Shown here: positions 49,514 to 58,459 of the stretch, piece by piece
Layout of the letters: every line of letters begins with the position of its first letter
Position numbering within the stretch: position 1 is the first letter of the stretch
Source of the DNA: G963675935 sp963675935
Lineage (GTDB): Bacteria; Planctomycetota; Planctomycetia; Pirellulales; Thermoguttaceae
Length of the DNA: 64,000 nt
Direction: 5' to 3'
NCBI GenBank assembly: GCA_963675935.2
Contig: CAXXPV010000003.1
Coordinates: 124,001-188,000, forward strand
Notes under the pieces: generated by a model
What the model saw: the letters and a program-made list of their open reading frames with translations, nothing else
What the model was told of the DNA's origin: nothing
Databases searched by the model: none
Program-made: the position numbers and the translations under genes

Positions 49514-51061
49514 TTACGCCGCTTTCCGTCCCAGTTCAAACGAGGTACGCGACAAGCGGCTCGCCCCCGCCGTCGCGAGCAAGCCGTCATGGATGCGATC
49601 GACTTCTCGCAGCACCGACGCGGGAACGGCTTTCACATCGACCATTCTCAGCCGCGCGGGATGAAGCTGCTCGGCCGCCGACAGCAGCGCCGCCGGCTCG
49701 CGGCAGTCAATCGCGTCGGCAACCCTCTGCAATCCTTGCTCGGGATTTGAGCAGAGGGCGTCGTAGTCGACAAAATGGATGAAGTCGGAGCTTTCCTCGA
49801 GCATCTGCCGGTAGCCGGCCGCCCAGTACTCGAGCCAAAAGCCAATGTCCTCGGCGTCGGCCGATTGACGACGATCGAACCAGCCGCCGAAGTCGATCGG
49901 GCGAAGATTTTCGCCGAAGTCGAAATGGCCGAGCGCCCGCATGTACTCCGAGGCGAACCGATCTTCCCGGTGGATGCGGAGAAAATTGCGATGCTGTTTC
50001 AACAGCGACTCGGCGTGCTGCCGCGGTTCGCGGAACGGAACGACGATAACTGCGTCGGGAAAGAGCTTGCCCAACAGAGGAATGCGAGCGATATTGAGGT
50101 TGTTTTTCGACAGGTATCTCGCCCTCGCCGCGTCCTCCCCTCGACGCACGAGCATGATCTTGCGCAGATGACTGCAATAGAACTCCTTGAATTCGGCGAA
50201 TTCGGCGGAGTTTTCCTCGCCGTCTTTCCAAGGCGCGATGCGATCCAGGCGATAGTGACGCGGCCAGAACCTCTTCCAAAGCACTTCTTCCAGGGCTTCG
50301 GGACTATCGAAGTCGATGAGCATTCCGTCGCCGTGGGCACGCTGGCGCAGTTGGCCCTTTTGTTGGAACGCGGCGGAAAACCGGCTCCAAAGGCAGGGCA
50401 CAAGCACGAAGGGCATGTCGCGGTAGCAATGCGAGGCGAACTCGCTCATGCCCGCGCAACATTCCAACAGCAGGGTCGTCCCGGCGCGGGGAAGCCCCGT
50501 GATGAAAACAGGGCGATCGACCTTGCACGGCGCGAGCTGCTTGGCGAACATGAGATCTTCAACGTCGGCCAGCGCGACCTGCGCCGCGGTGGTTCGGAAA
50601 GCCACGCGGTGCAAAGTCCGGTCCAATGTCGAATAGGTTTCCGCATTGCAGGATTCTTCCGATGGCTGCGATTTGCGGGATTTTCGCAGGCGCCAGGAGA
50701 CAACCAGCGGGACGACGACGAGGACGCCGCTCGCCGTGAGGAACGAGGGCGAGGCGGCCGTGTCGCAGACCGACGCCAGCGATAGCCAGCCGAATCGATC
50801 GAACAGCCAAAGCATTCCCAGCGGCGCGAAAACGGCCGCCGCCGAGCCGAGTCCGAGTGAGAAAGCCAGCCGGAACAACCGCCCGGCGTTCTTTTGCAGC
50901 GAAGATTCTTTCTCATCGTCGCTCAGATCGTCGTCGCGGAGGATCGCCAGGGAGCCGCGCGACACGGCGACAACGTCTCCGCTTTTCTCGACCAGCCCGA
51001 ACAGCTTGGCGAAAACGACGAATCCAATGACGAGAAAGCCCGCAGCCATCCACGCAATCAT
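49514..51061 (-). CDS. Membrane-anchored sulfotransferase-family protein
   Basis: 515 aa from ATG 51059-51061 (MIAWMAAGFLVIGF). The longer open frame shadows the small protein gene. Hydrophobic segments occur at 1-20, 68-85 and 110-135. Residues about 190-500 are a sulfotransferase fold: the 5'-phosphosulfate-binding loop is FITGLPRAGTTLLLECCAG, and the 3'-phosphate region is IVVPFREPRQHAESLLKQHRN. An unusual feature is the N-terminal membrane module. It overlaps the upstream small gene by 4 bp (ATGA). The acceptor, likely a glycan, lipid or peptide at the membrane, is unknown. Confidence 0.85.
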   Translation of the reverse strand: MIAWMAAGFLVIGFVVFAKLFGLVEKSGDVVAVSRGSLAILRDDDLSDDEKESSLQKNAGRLFRLAFSLGLGSAAAVFAPLGMLWLFDRFGWLSLASVCDTAASPSFLTASGVLVVVPLVVSWRLRKSRKSQPSEESCNAETYSTLDRTLHRVAFRTTAAQVALADVEDLMFAKQLAPCKVDRPVFITGLPRAGTTLLLECCAGMSEFASHCYRDMPFVLVPCLWSRFSAAFQQKGQLRQRAHGDGMLIDFDSPEALEEVLWKRFWPRHYRLDRIAPWKDGEENSAEFAEFKEFYCSHLRKIMLVRRGEDAARARYLSKNNLNIARIPLLGKLFPDAVIVVPFREPRQHAESLLKQHRNFLRIHREDRFASEYMRALGHFDFGENLRPIDFGGWFDRRQSADAEDIGFWLEYWAAGYRQMLEESSDFIHFVDYDALCSNPEQGLQRVADAIDCREPAALLSAAEQLHPARLRMVDVKAVPASVLREVDRIHDGLLATAGASRLSRTSFELGRKAA

Positions 51062-51297
51062 GCTGTTTGCTCGCCTTTCCAGTCGGCGATCTGCTTTTTG
51101 CACATTCGCGTCAGTCGCTTGAGGGGATACCAAAGAAAGCCGAACAGCGCGACGACAATCCCCATGACGACGGCGAGAAAGACGCCGACGGCCGTCATGC
51201 CCGTGCCCGGTCCGATGTACGCCATCGCGGGCCGAGGACAACCGCACAGCAACAACAGGACGAAAGCGGCGACTTGGAACGTCCGAGGGTTATTCAT
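51058..51297 (-). CDS. Small membrane protein coupled to the sulfotransferase gene
   Basis: 79 aa from ATG 51295-51297 (MNNPRTFQVAAF). It has an N-terminal signal or lipobox-like region (VAAFVLLLLCGCPRPAMA), a Gly-rich segment (YIGPGTGMTAVGVFLAVV) and a second hydrophobic helix followed by a basic tail. GPGTGMTAVG recurs in small planctomycete membrane proteins next to such enzymes. No function is known. It overlaps the sulfotransferase gene by 4 bp and follows the arylsulfotransferase-like gene by 29 bp. Confidence 0.75.
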   Translation of the reverse strand: MNNPRTFQVAAFVLLLLCGCPRPAMAYIGPGTGMTAVGVFLAVVMGIVVALFGFLWYPLKRLTRMCKKQIADWKGEQTA

Positions 51298-51326
51298 GGG
51301 TTGGACCTCCACTAGGGCGGCGATTA

Positions 51327-52661
51327 TCAGTTTGATTTCGAGACTTGGAAGAGCGAAGCGTACGACGTCGGCAAACGCGACACTTCCTCCACGATATTGG
51401 TGAAACCCTTTTCGACGAAGTTATTGTACTCCCAAACGGTTTTGCCTTTCGGGTCGATTTCAAAGGCCCGTCCATAGCAGGTTTGAGTTATCAACAAGTT
51501 GCCGTTGGGGAGCCATTGGTGCTTGCCCATGACGGCCGTATAGAAGCGATTGTCGGAAGTGCCTTGGTAAAATGTCTTGATCGCGTGATCCCGCGCCGAG
51601 ATGATTGCGATGCGGCTTTGAGCCTTCGGGACTTCGTCGGGGCCGATGCTATGGTTGTCGAAAACGGAGATCGTGTCTCCGTCGACGAAATCCGGATCGT
51701 GTTGCCGCACGCAGGTGCCCGTGTCGATGAACTTGATTTTTTCGGTATCTCGATTGAAGACGAATATCGTGCTGATGTTGCGTAGCGAAACGAGAATGTC
51801 GCCCTTTTGGAAGAAACCTTCCTTCATATGGATCGAGGAAAACGGCTCAACATCGTTGAGATGCAAGATATCGCCCTTGACGTGTGGATACCGGTTGCGA
51901 TTGCTCCCGACGTACAGCAATCCCTCTTTGCCGTTCTTTTGCAGAAGATCGACGACCGACCACTCGTGCGTGATTTTGCCTCCCGGGGTCACCTCCAGCA
52001 ACGTATCCTCGTAGAATGGCAACTGGATGCCCGACCCCTCGACCACGCCTTTATGGCGGGCTTTCTGGCCGCAGACCCAGAGGTTGCCGTCGTCGGCCCG
52101 CGTGATGGAATGATGCGTTTGATAAGGCAGACGCCACACGACGTTTCCATTGAAGTCCAGACAAACCAGCCCGAGGTACTCGAAGTTGAAGATCAGGTTG
52201 CCGTTTTCCAAGAGAACGACCCCGTGAACCTGAGTGCCGGGCGGCGATTGCGGAACCAGATGGGCCGGCACGTGCGTGGCGTCGGGCCATATCTTGAACC
52301 AGTCGATGACCCACTCGTGGAGCTTGCGGCCGTCGTTGTCCATCACTTCCACCGACAATGCTTCGCCGGTGGTGATGTGCGTCACCAAGTTCAAGCCATC
52401 GCACGACTGTGGGGTATTGCGAACGGCCGGCCGCGACGTATCCGCCGTCCACTTGCGGAATTCGGCGCCGCTCTTGTGCTTTTTTGTTCCGAGGAGTTGT
52501 TGATACCCCTTTTCGGCCTCGGCAAGAACCCGAGCCGGGAAAAGCTGATGTTGCGCCGCCACCATGCCACCGATGAAGATCAACAAGGCGGCGCATATCC
52601 AGAACGCATGAAAAGCAATACGCTCCCTCGTGTTTTTCACCTGGGTTTCGTCGCTCATCAT
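51327..52661 (-). CDS. Arylsulfotransferase-like (ASST family) membrane-anchored protein
   Basis: 444 aa. N-terminal membrane anchor (AFWICAALLIFIGGMVAA). The rest is a beta-propeller-like region with repeated strand motifs: VHGVVLLENGNLIFNFEYLGLVCLDFNGNVVWRL, HHSITRADDGNLWVCG, DTLLEVTPGGKITHEW and HQWLPNGNLLITQTCYGRAFEIDPKGKTVWEY. This is the arylsulfotransferase/ASST propeller pattern. The catalytic histidine of aryl-sulfate sulfotransferases cannot be assigned with confidence, so the call is at family level. It is first in the minus-strand run with the small protein and PAPS-type sulfotransferase. Confidence 0.8.
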   Translation of the reverse strand: MMSDETQVKNTRERIAFHAFWICAALLIFIGGMVAAQHQLFPARVLAEAEKGYQQLLGTKKHKSGAEFRKWTADTSRPAVRNTPQSCDGLNLVTHITTGEALSVEVMDNDGRKLHEWVIDWFKIWPDATHVPAHLVPQSPPGTQVHGVVLLENGNLIFNFEYLGLVCLDFNGNVVWRLPYQTHHSITRADDGNLWVCGQKARHKGVVEGSGIQLPFYEDTLLEVTPGGKITHEWSVVDLLQKNGKEGLLYVGSNRNRYPHVKGDILHLNDVEPFSSIHMKEGFFQKGDILVSLRNISTIFVFNRDTEKIKFIDTGTCVRQHDPDFVDGDTISVFDNHSIGPDEVPKAQSRIAIISARDHAIKTFYQGTSDNRFYTAVMGKHQWLPNGNLLITQTCYGRAFEIDPKGKTVWEYNNFVEKGFTNIVEEVSRLPTSYASLFQVSKSN

Positions 52662-53096
52662 TCAGATCGCTTCTCCTAGCGATTCCGATCTCGACGATCG
52701 ATGGCGTCCAGCCTTTAGCCATCGTCAGAGATGGCGAATGTCCGATTTCCTTTTTACGCAGACAGCGAAAATATCGCATTCCGTGTTCACAAAAAATGCC
52801 ATAAATTGCGTCTCGCACCCCCCTCGATTGCACATGGCTCACACACATGAACAAGGGGAATGGAAAATTACGGATTTACGTCTCCTAAGTCCATACCAAT
52901 ATTGACACACCCCTCGATATGGTGCAATGCAACAGCACCACAAAGGTGCGCATTAACGCAATTTTCTCATCACTCGAAGGAAAATGACGGCAGTGTGTCC
53001 GTTTAGCCGGCGAGCTTGCTCGCCGCGAAAGAACGATGAATTTCGCAAAAAACACGGCGAACAAGTTCGCCGGCTAAACGGTGGTGGAAATGCGGA
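52662..53096. other. Divergent-free gap with a palindrome pair
   Basis: The gap holds a head-to-head pair of GCCGGCGAGC-family units (53002-53027 and about 53053-53078). An AT-richer stretch (52740-52990) lies upstream of the ASST-like gene and is a likely place for its promoter, but I find no convincing box pair. No gene is seen. Confidence 0.5.
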
Positions 53097-54506
53097 CTAC
53101 GCCACGGCCGCCGCAATCCCCCGCCCGACCGCCTCGCCGATCCGGTCGATTTGCTCCATCGAGATCGACAGCGGCGGCATCAGCACCACGACATTGCCCA
53201 GCGGGCGAATCCACACGCCCTCGGTCAAGGCATAATCGCACACCCGCTGCCCGCGGCGCTGGGTCCATGGATACGGCTCCTTCGTTTCCACGTCGGCGAC
53301 CAACTCGACGGCGGCAATCAGCCCGCGCCGGCGGACGTCGCCCACGTGCGGCAATCGAGCGATCCGCGCCAGATGCTCGTCGAGACGCGCCTCCTTCGCC
53401 GGCATTTGCTCCAACGTTCGCTCTTCCTCGAACACGTCGAGCGTGGCAAGAGCCGCGGCGGCGCCCAGCGGATTGCCGCCGTAGGTGTGCCCGTGAAAAA
53501 AAGTCTTGCTCTCGGCATACGTGCCCAAAAAAGCCCGCCAGATTTCGTCGGTCGCTAGCGTGGCGGCCAACGGCATATAGCCGCCGGTCATTCCCTTCGC
53601 TATGCAAAGCAGGTCGGGCACGACGTTCTCGTGTTCGCAGGCGAACAGCCGGCCCGTGCGGCCGAACCCCACGGCCACCTCGTCGGCGATCAAAAGGACG
53701 TCGTACTTTCGTGTCAGTTCGCGCACTCCGCGCAAATAGCCTGGGGGGTGCATAATCATGCCCGCCGCGGCTTGGATGAGCGGCTCGACGACCATCGCGG
53801 CAATTCGCCGGTGATGTTCGGCCAGCACTTTTTCCAATTGATCGAGATGATACTGGCAGAGGTTTTCCGTTGTGACGCCCGGCGGCGTGCGGTAGCTGTC
53901 GGGCGCCGGCACGCGAAGCGTTTGGAACAGCAGCGGGCGAAACGTGGCGTGGAACTGTTCGATTCCCCCGACGCTCACGCAACCGAGCGTGTCGCCGTGA
54001 TAGGCCTGGCCGAGGGCGAGGTAGGAGTCTTTTTCCGGCCGCGCATCGTCGCGTTGCCGCCAGTATTGCAGGGCCATTTTGATGGCCACCTCGACGGAGG
54101 TGGCGCCGTCGTCGGAGAAAAACACGTGGTTCAACCCCGGCGGGACGAGATCGACCAGCCGCTTGGCCAGTCGGATGGTCGTGGGATTCGACGCGCCGAG
54201 ATTGGTCACGTGGGCCACGCGGTCGAGCTGCTCGCGGATGGCCGCGTCGATCTTCGGATGGCGATGTCCGTGGATGTTGCACCACAGGCTGCTGGCGGCG
54301 TCGATGTACTGCCGGCCATCGATGTCGGTCAACGTGCATCCTTCAGCCCGTTCGACGATGAACGGCTCGTATTCGGCCATTTGTGTGAAAGCGTGCCAGA
54401 CAAGCGTTCGGTCCCAATCGCGAAGATTTTCCAAAGTGTGTTCCGTCGAGGTTGAAGGTGCAAAGCCGGGCGGCGGCCGAGCGCAAAATTCACGGCGATC
54501 CCCCAT
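53097..54506 (-). CDS. bioA: Adenosylmethionine-8-amino-7-oxononanoate aminotransferase
   Basis: 469 aa from ATG 54504-54506 (MGDRREFCARPPPGF); translation could also start further downstream near NLRDWDRTLVWHAFTQM. PLP-dependent class III aminotransferase of the biotin pathway, making DAPA from KAPA with S-adenosylmethionine. Motifs: VWHAFTQMAEYEPFIVERAEG, DAASSLWCNIHGHRHP, FFSDDGATSVEVAIKMALQYW, YHGDTLGCVSVGG, VLLIADEVAVGFGRTG and the PLP lysine in CIAKGMTGGYMPLAATL. No other bio gene is in the window. Confidence 0.94.
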   Translation of the reverse strand: MGDRREFCARPPPGFAPSTSTEHTLENLRDWDRTLVWHAFTQMAEYEPFIVERAEGCTLTDIDGRQYIDAASSLWCNIHGHRHPKIDAAIREQLDRVAHVTNLGASNPTTIRLAKRLVDLVPPGLNHVFFSDDGATSVEVAIKMALQYWRQRDDARPEKDSYLALGQAYHGDTLGCVSVGGIEQFHATFRPLLFQTLRVPAPDSYRTPPGVTTENLCQYHLDQLEKVLAEHHRRIAAMVVEPLIQAAAGMIMHPPGYLRGVRELTRKYDVLLIADEVAVGFGRTGRLFACEHENVVPDLLCIAKGMTGGYMPLAATLATDEIWRAFLGTYAESKTFFHGHTYGGNPLGAAAALATLDVFEEERTLEQMPAKEARLDEHLARIARLPHVGDVRRRGLIAAVELVADVETKEPYPWTQRRGQRVCDYALTEGVWIRPLGNVVVLMPPLSISMEQIDRIGEAVGRGIAAAVA

Positions 54507-54730
54507 TTTTCCAGACGAGGCAGCATTGGTCAATTGTCGCACGCGAGAACTGTCCAAAAACTCCCAACCCATTGATAAATAAGACGTTTCGGAGTTCCGC
54601 CAACCCGCGGAGGCCGGATGCACCAATAGTGGGGTTTTGTGCGCAACTTCTACCGCCGTAGCGTCTTAAGGAAAGTCTTTTTGGGATGATTGACCTAGGT
54701 GAAGAAATCGTTAAACTTGGACGATCTCGG

Positions 54731-54771
54731 CTGTATATTGTGGCCGTTCTGGCGTAAGGTACAATATATAG
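54731..54771 (+). promoter_or_regulatory. Tandem NrdR-box-like sites overlapping the nrdJ promoter
   Basis: Two 10-bp cores, CTGTATATTG (54731-54740) and CAATATATAG (54762-54771), match the NrdR core CwAtATaTwG at nine and ten positions. The cores start 31 bp apart, about three helical turns, as in known tandem NrdR boxes. The -10 TACAAT (54760-54765) and a weak -35 TTGTGG (54738-54743) overlap the two boxes, as expected for repression. An AAGGGA ribosome site precedes the nrdJ ATG by 8 bases. Confidence 0.75.
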
Positions 54772-54819
54772 TGGGTAAGGATTCCCATACAAAGTCCTAA
54801 TGGAATAAGGGATCTCGTC

Positions 54820-57800
54820 ATGGACAAGTCAGAACGCGGCATCGTCGACAGCGCGATCACAACGGCCGACCAGCCCGCATCCAAAATGAATAAACAGGCC
54901 ATCGCGGGGCTTTCCATCAACGCACTGTTTTGCCCGGACGATGGAGCCGATCCGTTCGCCACCGTCGAGTGGGACCATCGCACCGCCGCCATCAAGGGCG
55001 AGGGGGGCGAGGTTCTCTTCGAGCAAAACGATTGTGAGATTCCCACGTCGTGGAGCCAATTGGCCACGAACGTGGTGGCCAACAAGTATTTCTACGGCGA
55101 AGTAGGCTCCGACGAGCGCGAGAAGGGCGTCCGCCAGCTCATCCATCGCGTCTGCCGCACGATCGCCGACTGGGGCGCCGAGGACGGCTACTTCGCTTCC
55201 GAGGCCGACGGCGAGCGTTTTTACCGCGAGTTGGCTTGGCTGTGCCTTCATCAACACGCCTCGTTCAATTCGCCCGTTTGGTTCAACGTCGGGCTGTATC
55301 ACCAGTACGGCGTCAAGGGGGCGATGTGCAACTGGCACTGGGACAAGAAGACCGGCACGGTCGCCCAGCCCGAGAACCCCTACGAATATCCCCAGGCGTC
55401 GGCGTGCTTCATCCAGAGCGTGCAGGACAACATGGAAGACATCATGGAGCTGGCCCGCAGCGAAGCGATGCTCTTCAAGTTTGGCTCGGGCACGGGCACC
55501 GACCTTTCGACGTTGCGGTCGCATCGCGAAAAGCTATCGGGCGGCGGGCGGCCTTCCGGCCCGCTCTCATTCATGCGGGTGTACGATCAGATTGCGGCCG
55601 TGGTCAAGAGCGGCGGCAAAACCCGTCGCGCCGCGAAGATGCAGTCGATCAAGGACTGGCATCCCGACGTGCTCGAATTCATCGAGTGCAAAAGCCGCGA
55701 GGAGAAAAAGGTTCGCACGCTGGTCGAGCAGGGCTACGATCCCCAAGAAGCCTACGACACGGTTTTGTTCCAAAACGCGAATCTCTCGGTTCGCCTGAGC
55801 GACGAGTTCATGCGGGCGGTCGAGGGCGACCAACCGTGGACGACGCACTGGGTCACCAAGCCGGAGAACGCGGGCCCGACATACCGCGCTCGGGAAGTGT
55901 TCGCCAAAATGGCCAATTCGACGTGGCTTTGCGGCGATCCCGGCGTGCAATACGACACGACGGTCAATCGCTGGCACACCTGCCCGAACTCGGGACGCAT
56001 CAACGCCAGCAACCCGTGCAGCGAATTTATGTTCGTCGACGATACCGCCTGCAACTTGGCGAGCATCAATCTGATGAAGTTCCGCGACGAAGACGGCACG
56101 TTCGACTGGGAGCGGTTCAAGGCGGCCTGCCGGCTGGTGTTCATCGCCCAGGACATTCTGGTCGATCATGGCAGCTATCCGACGAAGCGAATCGCCGCGA
56201 ACAGCCACAAGTTCCGTCCGCTCGGGCTGGGCTACTCGAACCTGGGCAGCCTGATGATGACCTCCGGGCTGGCCTACGATTCGGACGAGGCCCGCGGACT
56301 GTGCGGCGTGATTACCGCGATGTTGCACGGAGCCGCGTGTTTGACGAGCACCGAATTGGCCGCGGCGCTCGGCCCGTTCGACGAGTTCGAGAAGAATCGC
56401 GAGCCGATGCTCCACGTGATGGAGATGCACTGGGAGAAGGTTGATAAGATCAAGAACTGTCCGAAATATCTTCAAGAAGCGGCCCGCGATCTGTGGGACG
56501 CGGTGTTGACGCACGGCCGGCGGCACGGTTTCCGCAACGCCCAGGCGACGGTTTTGGCCCCCACGGGCACGATCAGCTTCATGATGGATTGCGACACGAC
56601 CGGCATCGAGCCGGACATCGCGCTGGTGAAGTACAAGCAGTTGGCCGGCGGCGGCATGTTGAAGATCGTCAACCAGGAAGTTCCTCTTGCCCTGCAAACG
56701 CTCGGCTACGACGACGCCGAGGTCGAGGCGATCGTCGCCTACATCGACAAGCAGGACACGATCGAGGGCGCGCCGGACTTGAAGCCCGAGCATCTCTCGG
56801 TGTTCGACTGCGCGTTCCCGCCGCGGAACGGCAAGCGGTCGATTTCGTGGCGAGCGCACATCCAGATGATGTCGGCCGCGCAGCCGTTCATCGCCGGGGC
56901 CATCTCAAAGACGGTGAACATGCCCCGCGAGAGCACGCCGGACGACGTGGCTGACGCCTTCATGGAAGGCTGGCGGCTCGGACTGAAGGCCCTGGCGATC
57001 TACCGCGACGGGTCGAAAGAAGTACAGCCGCTTTCGACGAAGACGAAGGCGGGCAAGGCGGCGGAAAAGGCCGTCGTGGCCGCCCCTCGCCGCGAGCGAT
57101 TGCCCGACACGCGCCCGTCGATCACCCACAAGTTCAATGTCTCGGGTCACGAGGGCTACATCACCGTGGGGCTTTATCCCGACGGACGCCCCGGCGAGCT
57201 TTTCATCACGATGGCCAAGGAGGGCAGCACGATCGGCGGACTGATGGACTGCTTCGGCACGGCCGTGTCGATGAGCCTGCAATACGGCGTGCCGCTCGAG
57301 GTGTACGTGAACAAGTTCTCGCACACCCGATTCGAGCCGATGGGTTTCACGAAGAATCCCGACATCAAAATCGCCAAGAGCCTGGTCGATTACATCTTCC
57401 GCTGGCTGGGCGTCCAGTTTCTGCCGGGCTTCCGCGAGGCGAACAAGCTGGCGCCGCCGCCGTCGCCGGTCGATTCGGGGCATCCGTCGGAGTCGGGAGA
57501 ATCCGACCCGGAGCGGAAGCCCGCCGCCACGATGGCCGGCGGGCCGACCGGGGCACAAGGATCGGCGAAAAACGGCAACGGCTCGAACGGATCGGCTAAC
57601 GGCTCAGCTAACGGCAACGGCCATGCCGCCGCGAAACAGGCGCCGAAGCGCAACGGCACGCCGGTCGCCGTGCCGCTGAAGGACCGGATGACGGCCTCGG
57701 CGTTGGTGCTTGTCGAGTCGCCCTCTTCGCAGCTTTCGCGGAGCGATCAATTTGCCGCGTTTCAGAGCGATGCCCCGACGTGCGACAACTGCGGCGCGAT

Positions 57801-57864
57801 TACGGTACGCAACGGCAACTGCTATCTTTGCCACAACTGCGGCAGCAGCATGGGATGCTCGTAG
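54820..57864 (+). CDS. nrdJ: Class II (adenosylcobalamin-dependent) ribonucleotide reductase
   Basis: 1014 aa. It reduces ribonucleotides to deoxyribonucleotides with a B12-derived radical, with no separate radical subunit gene seen. Conserved segments: CLHQHASFNSPVWFNVG, LFKFGSGTGTDLSTLRS, GKTRRAAKMQ, NPCSEFMFVDDTACNLASINL (catalytic cysteine in TACNLASIN), ATVLAPTGTISFMMDCDTTGIEPD and HIQMMSAAQPFIAGAISKTVNMP. Region 840-940 is a Gly/Ser/Asn-rich linker (NGNGSNGSANGSANGNG). The C-terminus CDNCGAITVRNGNCYLCHNCGSSMGCS holds cysteine pairs, probably for reductant transfer or zinc. It is preceded by NrdR boxes. Confidence 0.96.
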   Translation: MDKSERGIVDSAITTADQPASKMNKQAIAGLSINALFCPDDGADPFATVEWDHRTAAIKGEGGEVLFEQNDCEIPTSWSQLATNVVANKYFYGEVGSDEREKGVRQLIHRVCRTIADWGAEDGYFASEADGERFYRELAWLCLHQHASFNSPVWFNVGLYHQYGVKGAMCNWHWDKKTGTVAQPENPYEYPQASACFIQSVQDNMEDIMELARSEAMLFKFGSGTGTDLSTLRSHREKLSGGGRPSGPLSFMRVYDQIAAVVKSGGKTRRAAKMQSIKDWHPDVLEFIECKSREEKKVRTLVEQGYDPQEAYDTVLFQNANLSVRLSDEFMRAVEGDQPWTTHWVTKPENAGPTYRAREVFAKMANSTWLCGDPGVQYDTTVNRWHTCPNSGRINASNPCSEFMFVDDTACNLASINLMKFRDEDGTFDWERFKAACRLVFIAQDILVDHGSYPTKRIAANSHKFRPLGLGYSNLGSLMMTSGLAYDSDEARGLCGVITAMLHGAACLTSTELAAALGPFDEFEKNREPMLHVMEMHWEKVDKIKNCPKYLQEAARDLWDAVLTHGRRHGFRNAQATVLAPTGTISFMMDCDTTGIEPDIALVKYKQLAGGGMLKIVNQEVPLALQTLGYDDAEVEAIVAYIDKQDTIEGAPDLKPEHLSVFDCAFPPRNGKRSISWRAHIQMMSAAQPFIAGAISKTVNMPRESTPDDVADAFMEGWRLGLKALAIYRDGSKEVQPLSTKTKAGKAAEKAVVAAPRRERLPDTRPSITHKFNVSGHEGYITVGLYPDGRPGELFITMAKEGSTIGGLMDCFGTAVSMSLQYGVPLEVYVNKFSHTRFEPMGFTKNPDIKIAKSLVDYIFRWLGVQFLPGFREANKLAPPPSPVDSGHPSESGESDPERKPAATMAGGPTGAQGSAKNGNGSNGSANGSANGNGHAAAKQAPKRNGTPVAVPLKDRMTASALVLVESPSSQLSRSDQFAAFQSDAPTCDNCGAITVRNGNCYLCHNCGSSMGCS

Positions 57865-57879
57865 GAGTAGGCATATTAT

Positions 57880-58140
57880 CTAGTGTAGTGATTCAGTCTG
57901 TTGGGCATTTATCGTGGAGTGAAATCGGCGTAGATTTCGACCCGGAGGGTCGTTTGATAATAGCTCATCGCTTCATCGCTGGGGAAAGGGAGAGGTCCAA
58001 TAGCGAATCCGTCCCTACGGGACTTTTCGGGCAAAATTGGGATGCCTTGGCGTCCCTGCTGGGCTATTTTCAAACGCCCCTACGGGGCAAAAACAGTCGT
58101 CCGGCTCATAAGTTTCCACAATTGTGAATCACTACACTAG
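57880..58140. repeat. 261-bp MITE-like element with perfect 16-bp terminal inverted repeats
   Basis: CTAGTGTAGTGATTCA (57880-57895) and its exact complement TGAATCACTACACTAG (58125-58140) bound a segment that contains hairpins GTCCCTACGGGAC (about 58013-58025) and GCCCCTACGGGGC. No open frame with recognisable features is inside. It lies between nrdJ and the leu leader, 15 bp after the nrdJ stop codon. Confidence 0.75.
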
Positions 58141-58171
58141 GTGGGCAACCGATAAAAAAGGATTCCCGACC

Positions 58172-58200
58172 TTGACCGCCCCGCTAGAGCCCGGTAAACT
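58172..58200 (+). promoter_or_regulatory. Candidate promoter of the leuA leader
   Basis: -35 TTGACC (58172-58177, five of six), 17-bp spacer, -10 TAAACT (58195-58200, four of six). A start near 58207 would make the leader peptide almost leaderless. Confidence 0.55.
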
Positions 58201-58209
58201 GGAAACATC

Positions 58210-58275
58210 ATGACGATTTTCTTGCGAAACCTATTGGCCTTGTTGCTTCTGGCGCTTCCGAAGCGCCGGCCGTAG
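58210..58275 (+). CDS. leuL: Leucine-rich leader peptide of leuA (candidate attenuator)
   Basis: A 21-codon ORF, MTIFLRNLLALLLL and so on, with leucine at codons 5, 8, 9, 11-14 and 16 (eight of 21). The codons include TTG, CTA, CTT and CTG. The last codons (GGCGCTT...AAGCGCC, 58251-58267) also form a hairpin. It lies about 40 bases upstream of a terminator and about 530 bp upstream of leuA. This is the classic arrangement of leucine attenuation. The gene name follows that of other leu leaders; expression is not shown. Confidence 0.65.
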   Translation: MTIFLRNLLALLLLALPKRRP

Positions 58276-58314
58276 GGTTCGCACGCAATTGCCAAAGTGC
58301 AAAAAACGACGGAA

Positions 58315-58346
58315 CCCCAAGGCCAAAAACGCCTTGGGGTTTTTTT
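58315..58346 (+). terminator. Rho-independent terminator of the leu leader, with possible antiterminator pairing
   Basis: Stem CCCCAAGGC/GCCTTGGGG (58315-58323 and 58331-58339) with a 7-base loop and seven T. The 5' arm can instead pair: GAACCC (58312-58317) is complementary to GGGTTC (58275-58280), right after the leader stop codon. That would disrupt the terminator when the ribosome stalls on leucine codons. Confidence 0.75.
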
Positions 58347-58406
58347 ATAGCCCCTGATTGAGGTTAAAAACGCCTTGGGGGTTTTTTATAGACCCTGATT
58401 GAGGTT
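58325..58406 (+). repeat. Tandem 41-bp duplication of the terminator 3' half
   Basis: Two units, 58325-58365 and 58366-58406, start AAAAACGCCTTGGGG and end CCTGATTGAGGTT, differing at two bases. A third partial copy (AAAAACGCCTTGGGGG) is at about 58613-58633. The copies lack the CCCCAAGGC arm. Confidence 0.85.
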
Positions 58407-58459
58407 ATACCGTATGTGGTTTGAATTGATACATGTTCTCCCTCAGGAAAAATGGTAAT

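Noticed and set aside
57780..58127. Open frame of 115 codons after nrdJ
   Set aside because: It begins inside the nrdJ tail and reads through the 261-bp element; no protein features.
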